This document shows positions 1 through 6,543 of a DNA stretch of 8,489 bases, piece by piece. Source of the DNA: CAZDDI01 sp964504195 (GTDB lineage Bacteria > Chloroflexota > Anaerolineae > B4-G1 > SLSP01); contig CAZDDI010000104.1 in NCBI GenBank assembly GCA_964504195.1, forward strand, positions 1-8,489, in the 5' to 3' direction. Below the pieces are notes generated by a model that was not told the DNA's origin, did not search any database, and saw only the letters and a program-made list of their open reading frames with translations. How positions within the stretch are numbered: the first letter of the stretch is position 1; each line of letters begins with the position of its first letter. The position numbers were made by a program, and so were the translations under genes.

Positions 1-1179
1 CCTGAGTGTACCAGATAATTCGTGATTTGGTTTACGTTTTACGCGAATGGTCAGATAGTCCATTACAAAAGATTCATTTGCCAGATTGATAAGCGCCTGC
101 ACCAATAACCAGCCGCTGCCAAGAATCATTAGCAGAACAAAGTACGCGCCTAACCACGGCCAAAAACCGGTCGGATGTACAATAATTTCCAACAAATCGC
201 CAAACCTATATACAGCAGAATCAGCCAACGAGGTATTCGCCAATAATCCCACAAATGCTAGCAATAAGGTCGTAGGCAAAAGCCGACTCTGCACCAACTC
301 GCGCCTACACTTTGCCCACTCACCCAATGCTTGAATCTCTGTCTGACTCAGATTTAACAAAAAGAGAGCTTCTCCCGCCTTACCTGGAATAATGGGTTGA
401 AGTAGAAAATCTGTCAACGATTCCGGTGATTCCAACGTATGAAATCGGAAGAGCCAACGCAGGCCAGAAAGAGCTTTGATAGCCAAAGACACAAATCCAC
501 CCAATCCACCTAGCAAGAAATAAATCATTGCCGGTATTGCAACCAGAAATCCAAACACTACGCCATATCCGATTGAACTCTGGATGCTCTGGAACGCCTG
601 GTTAATTGCTGGATCGCTGAAGGTAACACCAAAGGCGCGCCAGATTTGAGAGGTGAACCACGGAACAGTAGCAGCCCCAACAATACCCAAAGCCAATACA
701 CGAATCCACCAAGAAAGACGCCGGTTCATGAGGATTTCAATGAACAGCCAATAGGCCCCTAACGCATTGAACAGAATAACCGGCGTCATGGGGATAACGA
801 ATAGACTTGTTATAATACCCGAACCTATAACCATTCCCGCCGGTAATTGCATCATCACAATGAGATAAGCAATTGCATAGAAAGCGAAGAAAGTTAGCGA
901 AAAAGGGACGCCGCCGATAATAATCAACTCTTTTGGAATTACGCAACTGCGTTCAAAGTAAAGTCGGTGCAGTCGCTTACCGGTTGAAAAACGAATCTCA
1001 TCCAACGCGAGTGTCCAACGAGGCGCTTTAAGCGCGGCAAGATTCTTATCGCGAACATAGGCACTGACTGCGGCTATCAAATCTGTCAATTTACGAAGGG
1101 TTTCTTGTTCATCCGCCATAACAGATAATGGCATAGATGGATTCATTGATTCCGAATGTTGGTGTTTTTTCTCTGTCAT
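1..1179 (-). CDS. Multi-pass membrane protein of unknown function, 3' end outside window
   Basis: The frame is open for 393 codons from ATG at 1179 to the left edge with no stop, so the C-terminus is missing. I do not recognise a family. Residues 1-80 are polar, probably a cytoplasmic N-terminal region. Hydrophobic stretches lie at about 84-111, 115-149, 157-175, 203-233, 300-319 and 338-366, suggesting around six membrane helices. A polar segment at about 245-298 (with a cluster ending CRRELVQSR) probably faces the cytoplasm. The ATG lies one base after the pglX stop (TGA-G-ATG), so translation is probably coupled to pglX and this is the fourth gene of the operon. Base composition is lower in GC than the pglX ends. 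Inference: it could be the membrane anchor or effector of the upstream ATPase/methyltransferase module. An unrelated passenger gene is the alternative. That it is coding is well supported; its function is unknown. Confidence 0.85.
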   Translation of the reverse strand, partial: MTEKKHQHSESMNPSMPLSVMADEQETLRKLTDLIAAVSAYVRDKNLAALKAPRWTLALDEIRFSTGKRLHRLYFERSCVIPKELIIIGGVPFSLTFFAFYAIAYLIVMMQLPAGMVIGSGIITSLFVIPMTPVILFNALGAYWLFIEILMNRRLSWWIRVLALGIVGAATVPWFTSQIWRAFGVTFSDPAINQAFQSIQSSIGYGVVFGFLVAIPAMIYFLLGGLGGFVSLAIKALSGLRWLFRFHTLESPESLTDFLLQPIIPGKAGEALFLLNLSQTEIQALGEWAKCRRELVQSRLLPTTLLLAFVGLLANTSLADSAVYRFGDLLEIIVHPTGFWPWLGAYFVLLMILGSGWLLVQALINLANESFVMDYLTIRVKRKPNHELSGTLR

Positions 1180-1180
1180 C

Positions 1181-2374
1181 TCACACCAGCTTCTTATACC
1201 GCAACAGACCCCCGGCCTGGAGCGGTTCGATATTCACCTTGACCCCATCATCCAGCACGGGATCGTAGACGCCGGCGCGATAGGGGCCGGCGGCCCACGC
1301 GGGCGTTTCGACGGCCACGTCGCCGCGGATGACGGCCTGCAAGCGCGCCTCGAACGCGGCGAGGGTTTCGAGCGCCTGCTCCGCCGCGAGGACGCGCGCA
1401 TACGCTTCGGCGGCGTGGGCCGTGTCGCGCTCCGACTCGAACGCGCGCCGCTGCGCCCAGAGGTACTGCGTCTGCACTTTGCGCAGCGTGTCGCCATCCA
1501 GCGCGTGGATGTAGAGGAAGATGCCGAAGGTGTTGGCGCGCTCCCCGGTGCTGAGCTGCCAGATCACGGGGCGCTGCTTGTAGAGCTGGGTGTGCCATTT
1601 GATGAAGTCGCTTTCTAGCCAGGCGCCCAGGTCGCGGCCCAGCACTTGCTTGAGCTCACCCTCCATGCGGAAGGCGGCCTGCTCGCCGAACAGCCCGGCC
1701 AGGCCGCGCCGCACGGCTTCGAGCGCGGTCTCGTGGCCCGTCCCGGCGCTGAGGGGGAGCAGGCCATCGGGCTTCGCTTTGAGCGCCTGCAAGAGCAGTG
1801 ACGAAAGCAGCCGCCGGACGTGCTCTCGGCGCTTCTCCGGGGCGGATTTGCGCTCCAGCTGCGGCCAGACGAGCTCCGGCGGGCGCGCGCCCAGCTCCCG
1901 CTCGATGAGGGCGCGGTCGGCGGGCGTGATCTCGTAGAGATCGTAGACGGCTTCGTCAATCTGCGCCTGGAGCGTCTGCAAGCGCGCGTCGGCGGCCTGC
2001 TCGATGCGTTCCAGGGCGTCGAGAAGAGGAAGTAGGGAGTAAGAAGTAGGGAGGAGGGGGGCGGCTTCGCCAAGAAGGGCTAACACGGCGGCAAGACCAG
2101 ACGCTTCTTGCTCAGATTCGCCGATTTGCTGATTTGCGCGATTTGCACCAGCCACGGTGCGGTGAAGCGGGTGCAGGTTTCGTTGCCGGTGTCCCAGGCG
2201 GATTTGCAATTGAAAGCGGAAGATGCCATCTGCCCTATACTTATGCGGAGCTTGTTGCTTGTATCGGCTATGGGCAATACAGTTACAAGTCCGAGAGTAA
2301 AATCGCGGCTTGTTGTTTGCATAAGTAGATAGATCTGCGCTAGCTTTGAATTGAGAAAAGCCATCGCATACCAC
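1181..2374 (-). CDS. pglX: C-terminal fragment of PglX-like DNA methyltransferase (out of frame with the N-terminal part)
   Basis: This frame runs from an ATG at 2374 to TGA at 1181, but only the part after about 2120 (residue 85 onward) looks genuine. Earlier residues are the pglX coding strand read in the wrong frame. Real content is the PglX C-terminal domain: a helical linker with QIDEAVYDLYEIT at residues 138-150, a block ending RPVIWQLSTGE at 268-278 followed by FLYIHALDGDTLRKVQTQYL (286-305), and the end motif DDGVKVNIEPLQAGG at 375-389. These resemble the conserved C-terminal blocks of BREX PglX proteins. There is no independent ribosome-binding site. It is the continuation of the upstream fragment after a -1-type frame change. 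Residues 107-118 (LLPTSYSLLPLL) are encoded by a short tandem repeat. The fragment is probably not translated by itself unless the repeat at 2114-2146 changes length. Confidence 0.75.
   Translation of the reverse strand: MVCDGFSQFKASADLSTYANNKPRFYSRTCNCIAHSRYKQQAPHKYRADGIFRFQLQIRLGHRQRNLHPLHRTVAGANRANQQIGESEQEASGLAAVLALLGEAAPLLPTSYSLLPLLDALERIEQAADARLQTLQAQIDEAVYDLYEITPADRALIERELGARPPELVWPQLERKSAPEKRREHVRRLLSSLLLQALKAKPDGLLPLSAGTGHETALEAVRRGLAGLFGEQAAFRMEGELKQVLGRDLGAWLESDFIKWHTQLYKQRPVIWQLSTGERANTFGIFLYIHALDGDTLRKVQTQYLWAQRRAFESERDTAHAAEAYARVLAAEQALETLAAFEARLQAVIRGDVAVETPAWAAGPYRAGVYDPVLDDGVKVNIEPLQAGGLLRYKKLV
2029..2053 (-). repeat. Short 14-bp-period tandem repeat inside pglX C-terminal part
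   Basis: GAAGTAGGGAG occurs at 2029-2039 and again at 2043-2053 on the plus strand (period 14). On the coding strand this reads as runs of CTACTTC and TACTCCC and encodes LLPTSYSLLPLL, an odd low-complexity stretch between helical linker segments. Repeats of this flavour are common between genes in some Chloroflexota and cyanobacteria (recalled, not searched). A run of six G follows at 2056-2061. Confidence 0.6.
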
Positions 2375-5007
2375 ATATCTACTTCTGAAGAAAAATATAA
2401 CCCTGGGCCTTTAATGCCAATTATTGTTCCTTTGGGCAAATACCGAACATTGTATCCCTTCACCGTTGTTAGTGGATAAGTCAAACCTTCCTGAAAATAG
2501 AACTCTTCATTACGAATTACAGCTTTCTCATAATTGCGAATAGTGTATCCATTATTAGCCCATTCGACAACTAGATCTACGTCGTAGTAATACTTACAGT
2601 AATCTCCCCCTTTAGCAAGAGGGACCCATTTCTTTCCTTGTCCTAAAAGCCCTTTTGGAATTTCCCAAAAGCAACGAATAAATCTTTCGTCATCTGAAGT
2701 TTGCAATCCAGTCTTAACAACACCTAATGTTGGTTGAAGCTCTGGAAATTCCTTAAAATGCCGCAATAAACTCTCTGAGGCCCAATACGAGAAACGTGAT
2801 TTTGGCAGGGCATTAAGATAGTTTTGCGAGACTGCAAATACACTATCGGCATCTACATATCCTGATCTAGCTACACTCTCGAAATCCCTAAACTTGTCCT
2901 CAGAGCTTGTTAACCGGATAAAGACACTTCTCTCTCTATCTCGTCGTGGATGATTGCGAATGACCGATGCACAAGTTTCAACTAGCGCATCGTCCAATAT
3001 ACCAAAACCCAAATCCAGAACTGAGACTATCGTACATGTTTTAAGAAGAATCTTCTCGCGTAAATCCTGAAAAGTTAAATGATACATAAAGGTGCGCGAA
3101 GTAATTGCGCCTGTATAACCATTTACCGCTAAATCTACCGCTCGATCAAAGAATGAAGCATATAAATCATTGTAGGTAAACGGGAAAGCCTTTCGGTAAT
3201 ACTTGCTGGCCGCGTCTGTACTTCTGCCATACGGCGGATTCATCACCACCACGTCGTAGTCATTGAGGAAGACATCGAGCAGATGCACGGTCTTTTCGGC
3301 CTCGTGAGCGAAAAGCTGGGCGTTGAGGTCGTGGGTGCGCAGCGCGCGCGCCGCGAAGGCGCGCAAATCGTCCAGCAGCCGCGCGAGGGTGTAATGCGCC
3401 CCCCATTCCTCCGGGGCCGCGCCGGTCGCCTCGTAAAGCCGCATCTGCGGCCCGCCGAAGCCCGGCAATGCGCGCTGCCGGTCGGGGTCGAGGCCCTCCA
3501 CCGGCGCGTCAGCCTCGCGCAGCAGCGCGCGCAGGCGCTCCTCCACGCGCAGCAGGCTGCCCACCTCGGCCACATTCTCCATCTCGGCGAGCACCTGGCG
3601 CACCGCCTCTTGCACCTTGCGGTTGTCGCCATACTGGGCCAGGAACGCCGTCCGCGCGCCGTCTCTGGGCAGCACCGCATCGGCCACCACCAGGTTGAGC
3701 TGCGTGATGTGCGCCGCCCGATCCGCCGTCTTCGCCTTGATGAAGAGGCTCAGCGCCGCCAGCTGCACCGCCCGCAGGTCAATATCCACGCCGTAGAGAT
3801 TGTGGCGGAGGATGAGTACAGGGATGTCAACCTCACCCCCTGGCCCCCTCTCCTTGCTGCCAGAAGAGGGGGAAAAGAGCGGCCAGGCGTGTGCCAGGGA
3901 ATCCTGGTACATGGCCTGGAAGACTTCGAAGGCGTAATGGCCGAAGTGCATCGTCCCACACGCGGGGTCAATCAGGCGGATCTCGGTCACGGGCTTCGCT
4001 TCCCGCCGCGCGGGCGCATCTGCGTTGTTCACCGGCGATGCCGCATCCAAGGTAAACGCGCCCCTATCCCCTTGGCCCCCCGTCACCCCCTCACCCTGTC
4101 CCCCTGTCACCTTGTCCTCCACCACTTCCGGCACGAGATAATCGCACTTCTCCCGCACGCGGGCGCTATCCGGGTGCATCTCCAGCCAGAGACGGCCCAG
4201 GGTGTTATCCACCAGGAATTTGACGATCCACCGGGGCGTGAAGAACTGGTTGATGACAGCGACCTCGGCAGGGCGGCGGGGGCGGCCCCGCTTGCGCACG
4301 GCCTCTTTGTGCTCGGCGTTGTAGAACTGGTAGAGCCAGCCGATGATTTCATCTTCGGCCCACAGCGTCGCTTCGGCCTCAGCGCGAGCGGCGGCGGCGT
4401 CGAGGGCGTTGATGAGGTCGAGGCATTGTTTGAGCGTGGGGTAGCTGGGCCAGAGGATGGCGTCGGCGGGCGGCAGGCGATTTTCTGCCGGGTCGCCCAC
4501 ATCGAAGAGAAACTTGAACTCAGTGTAGACCTGGCGACAGGCGTGGCGAAGCGCATCGGGCAGGCCATCATCCGAGGCGGCGGCGGCCTGCGGGTGCGCG
4601 TTGCGGTAATCGTAATGCGCGCGGCTGCGTCCACCGTAAGCCTCGCGCGCCGTGATGATCTCCGGGATCAGGCCGCGCACTTCCAGCACTTTGAGCGCGG
4701 CCAGCCGGTTGAGGTGCGTGAAAGCCACCTCGCGCACGAACCAGTCCACCGCCTCGGCGCGCTGGGCGGGTTTGGCAGTCTCCGGCTCCGCACCGATGCG
4801 GCGGAGATGCTGCTCCAGCGCAGCCTGCAAGCGGTAATAATCGCGGGTCGCCGCATCATCCCGGTGGATGTGCGGCAGGCGCTCCACCGGCAGCCAACGC
4901 TCCCCGGCGAAGCCGTAGCGCTTGAGCTGGATGGCGAGATCATCCTCCAGCAGATGCCGGAGTTTGAGCACCAGGGATTTGATAGCGGATTTGGCTTGGG
5001 AGTTCAT
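2080..5007 (-). CDS. pglX: PglX-like adenine-specific DNA methyltransferase, N-terminal and catalytic part, frameshifted at its 3' end
   Basis: A 975-residue frame that is the main part of a PglX (BREX/Pgl, gamma-class N6-adenine) methyltransferase, a DNA-modifying enzyme using S-adenosylmethionine. Order: an N-terminal helical domain with REVAFTHLNRLAALKVLEVRG at 92-112; INQFFTPRWIVKFLVDNTLG at 252-271; SAM-binding motif I DPACGTMHFG at 347-356; YGVDIDLRAVQLAALSL at 405-421; catalytic motif IV NPPYG at 590-594; then a target-recognition region to about 935 and DTGNETCTRFTAPWL at 939-953. No nuclease motif is visible at the N-terminus. The last ~20 residues before TAG at 2080 are frame-shifted; the true C-terminus is in the next frame down to 1181, and the joined protein would be about 1,270 residues, usual for PglX. 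The start overlaps the preceding gene's stop (ATGA). GC is high at both ends and low in the middle. Classical BREX partners are absent, so a stand-alone role or a new system is possible. Confidence 0.88.
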   Translation of the reverse strand: MNSQAKSAIKSLVLKLRHLLEDDLAIQLKRYGFAGERWLPVERLPHIHRDDAATRDYYRLQAALEQHLRRIGAEPETAKPAQRAEAVDWFVREVAFTHLNRLAALKVLEVRGLIPEIITAREAYGGRSRAHYDYRNAHPQAAAASDDGLPDALRHACRQVYTEFKFLFDVGDPAENRLPPADAILWPSYPTLKQCLDLINALDAAAARAEAEATLWAEDEIIGWLYQFYNAEHKEAVRKRGRPRRPAEVAVINQFFTPRWIVKFLVDNTLGRLWLEMHPDSARVREKCDYLVPEVVEDKVTGGQGEGVTGGQGDRGAFTLDAASPVNNADAPARREAKPVTEIRLIDPACGTMHFGHYAFEVFQAMYQDSLAHAWPLFSPSSGSKERGPGGEVDIPVLILRHNLYGVDIDLRAVQLAALSLFIKAKTADRAAHITQLNLVVADAVLPRDGARTAFLAQYGDNRKVQEAVRQVLAEMENVAEVGSLLRVEERLRALLREADAPVEGLDPDRQRALPGFGGPQMRLYEATGAAPEEWGAHYTLARLLDDLRAFAARALRTHDLNAQLFAHEAEKTVHLLDVFLNDYDVVVMNPPYGRSTDAASKYYRKAFPFTYNDLYASFFDRAVDLAVNGYTGAITSRTFMYHLTFQDLREKILLKTCTIVSVLDLGFGILDDALVETCASVIRNHPRRDRERSVFIRLTSSEDKFRDFESVARSGYVDADSVFAVSQNYLNALPKSRFSYWASESLLRHFKEFPELQPTLGVVKTGLQTSDDERFIRCFWEIPKGLLGQGKKWVPLAKGGDYCKYYYDVDLVVEWANNGYTIRNYEKAVIRNEEFYFQEGLTYPLTTVKGYNVRYLPKGTIIGIKGPGLYFSSEVDMWYAMAFLNSKLAQIYLLMQTTSRDFTLGLVTVLPIADTSNKLRISIGQMASSAFNCKSAWDTGNETCTRFTAPWLVQIAQISKSANLSKKRLVLPPC
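2114..2146 (-). repeat. 8-bp tandem repeat at the pglX frame switch
   Basis: On the plus strand GATT(T/C)GC occurs four times, starting at 2115, 2123, 2131 and 2140, with spacings 8, 8 and 9. The upstream frame is still conserved on entry (TRFTAPWLVQIA) and the other frame is conserved after exit (linker, then C-terminal domain), so the frame change lies in or just after this array. A net gain of one base, or loss of two bases modulo three, is needed. Removing one 8-bp unit does this and gives LVQIAQIGESEQEASGL with no stop. A unit length not divisible by three is typical of contingency repeats. An assembly error or plain decay cannot be excluded. Confidence 0.7.
2150..3235 (-). other. AT-rich segment of pglX covering the target-recognition region
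   Basis: Base composition changes sharply inside one gene. Hand counts of 60-base blocks give 48/60 GC at 3481-3540, 22/60 at 2521-2580 and 46/60 at 1381-1440. The upstream edge of the AT-rich block falls at the NPPYG codons (3240-3226). The downstream edge is more gradual, about 2100-2230. The block encodes residues ~595-950: the end of the catalytic core and the region where PglX target specificity is expected. This fits replacement of the specificity domain by recombination with a lower-GC relative. Edges are approximate. Confidence 0.6.
3844..3872. repeat. Hairpin-forming interspersed repeat inserted in frame in pglX
   Basis: CCCCCTCT (3844-3851) and AGAGGGGG (3865-3872) are perfect 8-bp inverted arms around a 13-base loop. 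The surrounding text (about 3826-3882), with CACCCCCTGGCCCCCTCTCC on the plus strand, resembles the short palindromic repeats scattered in Chloroflexota genomes (recalled, not searched). It encodes FSPSSGSKERGPGGEV at residues ~378-393, between motif I and YGVDID, where a low-complexity Gly/Ser/Pro patch is unexpected. It keeps the reading frame. Confidence 0.6.
4060..4110. repeat. Low-complexity CCCCTGTCACC-type repeat inserted in frame in pglX
   Basis: The plus strand here is a run of CCCCCTCACCCTGTCCCC-type units with variations of GTCACC and CTTGTC. On the coding strand it reads GTGACAGGGGGACAGGGTGA and encodes VTGGQGEGVTGGQGDRG at residues 300-316, a near-duplicate VTGGQGE/VTGGQGD. The patch separates the FTPRWIVKFL block from motif I. 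It looks like an intergenic-type repeat that entered the gene without breaking the frame. Confidence 0.55.
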
Positions 5008-6542
5008 AATCCATTCGGCCTATAGAGGATCAGGATTTGCATAATATCTTCAGGACACTCAAACTCTAACTTCTGCTGTAGCTTACTGTATTGGATTACA
5101 TGTGCTTCTATAGTGCGTCGCAGTTCGTCAATTTTGCTCTCAATTGCCTGCCGCTGCTCAGTAACATTCTCGGAAATTAGCGACATCTCGAAATCTCTCA
5201 AAAGAGAGGCATATTTTCGGATTCGACTTTCCAAATCGGCCTTGGGGTTCAAAGCTAATTGTGTATCACTAGATACCAGGGTGGTTAAGCCTAAATTGGA
5301 TTCTAAACGGCTAACTTCTTTGCGTTTTTCCTCTAATTCAATTTGCAAATGAAGGGGTATACTTAACGCTCCAAATCCAGCAGCCTGTGTTTCTAACAGC
5401 ACTAGAGCACGTCTGGCTATTTCTAATTGGCCCCCAGTGGCTAGCGGGCTAATTTCTGGAGAAATAGCACATTGCGTATCGGCACTCATACCTGTGCAAG
5501 CTGCTCGTAGGGCCATTTCATAGATGCGATTGCGAAACTGGCAGGTAGTATTAGGAGTGCGTCGAATTGCACCGATAAGTTCCAGGCTTACAACCTCGGG
5601 TTTTGCTCTCGTGAATGGGAGTGATTCCCCGTGGAACATACGCAAGAGCCACTGTACAAGCTTCGGGTCAGCCACTACGCGCTTGGCTAAATGATCCACA
5701 TTGTCTTGAGCAACATCTAAAAGCCTGGGGATTAAAGAATCAACCAATGCGCGGTTGAGGCTTATACCTGGATCAGATTCTATACATTGTCCAATTAATA
5801 AAATTAGGTGTTGGGTTAGATATGGCTGTCCGCCAACCCAATCGTGAACTATCTGGCTCAATTCTAAGCACACTTCATCTCTAAGGGATAGCTGCTGCAT
5901 CAGAGCTTTTGTCTGTTCTATTGAAAAATCGGTCAGGCGTTCGATATGACTTACATTAAACGGCGAATTTTCTCCTTCCACTAGCTTCTCTGGTTCAAAA
6001 ACGCCTGCAAACACAAAATTACACCGTTTGAGATAGCGACTGACATGCGATGATTGACGTTCGCTAAAAACTACGCGAAGCACACTGTAAAACGCATTGC
6101 GTATTTTATCGGGAACAGCTGAGGCTTCGTCTAATAGAAATAACACTTGGTTACGGTTTAGCTGCCGTGACAGAGAAACGAGATAGTCTTTAAATTGGGC
6201 TGGTGTTTTTGGCGGCTTGAGTCGAAAATCTTCTTCAGCAAAACGGCGTGATTGTTTTAGTATTTCATCACATACCTCTTGAGACCAGCTTTGCCATGTA
6301 GCTTCCACTCGATTAAAGGGCGAAAGATCGAGATATATTGTGGCATATTCGAAACTTTTTTCAAATTCTGATTGAATGCGTAATAATAAACTGGTTTTTC
6401 CCATTTGGCGAGGAGCAATGATAGTTAAATATCGTTGCTGCTGCAAAACTCTAAAAGCAGTTGTATCTGAATCTCGTGAAACATATACCGGCCCATCATG
6501 CTGTACTGGACCACCTGTCACAAAAATCTCACTAGAGAACAT
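5004..6542 (-). CDS. AAA-like (PF14516-type) ATPase with C-terminal coiled-coil tail
   Basis: A 512-residue P-loop NTPase. Visible motifs: YVSRDSD (20-26), Walker A APRQMGKTS (43-51), Walker B VLFLLDEAS (133-141), GGQPYLTQ (237-244) and FRNRIYEMAL (336-345). Together these are the hallmark of the AAA-like ATPase family common in cyanobacteria and Chloroflexota, often linked to signalling or conflict proteins. After about residue 368 comes a separate tail. A helical block (LLETQAAGFGALSIPLHLQ at 382-400, then EEKRKEVSRLE) recalls short adaptor-like segments in chloroflexal signalling proteins, and a second coiled coil follows at ~436-495. I place the start at ATG 6542 rather than the in-frame ATG at 6572 because AGGAG lies 7 bases upstream and the preceding gene stops one base before it (TAG-T-ATG). 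The stop overlaps pglX by four bases (ATGA). The partner is unknown; a sensor or switch role is inference. Confidence 0.88.
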   Translation of the reverse strand: MFSSEIFVTGGPVQHDGPVYVSRDSDTTAFRVLQQQRYLTIIAPRQMGKTSLLLRIQSEFEKSFEYATIYLDLSPFNRVEATWQSWSQEVCDEILKQSRRFAEEDFRLKPPKTPAQFKDYLVSLSRQLNRNQVLFLLDEASAVPDKIRNAFYSVLRVVFSERQSSHVSRYLKRCNFVFAGVFEPEKLVEGENSPFNVSHIERLTDFSIEQTKALMQQLSLRDEVCLELSQIVHDWVGGQPYLTQHLILLIGQCIESDPGISLNRALVDSLIPRLLDVAQDNVDHLAKRVVADPKLVQWLLRMFHGESLPFTRAKPEVVSLELIGAIRRTPNTTCQFRNRIYEMALRAACTGMSADTQCAISPEISPLATGGQLEIARRALVLLETQAAGFGALSIPLHLQIELEEKRKEVSRLESNLGLTTLVSSDTQLALNPKADLESRIRKYASLLRDFEMSLISENVTEQRQAIESKIDELRRTIEAHVIQYSKLQQKLEFECPEDIMQILILYRPNGL

Positions 6543-6543
6543 A

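Noticed and set aside
86..334. 82-codon plus-strand frame
   Set aside because: It is antisense to the membrane-protein frame, which is open across the whole 1-1179 region.
737..946. 69-codon minus-strand frame
   Set aside because: It is an alternate frame inside the membrane-protein gene; its product is a frame-shadow without hydrophobic periodicity.
2080..2150. Programmed -1 ribosomal frameshift joining the two pglX frames
   Set aside because: The needed direction is -1, but no X-XXY-YYZ slippery heptamer in the correct phase is visible. The repeat-length explanation is simpler.
3283..5025. 580-codon open frame on the plus strand
   Set aside because: It is antisense to pglX, whose motifs (DPACG, NPPY) are clear. 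Long antisense frames are expected in very GC-rich coding DNA, and the product is Arg/His-rich with no recognisable domain.
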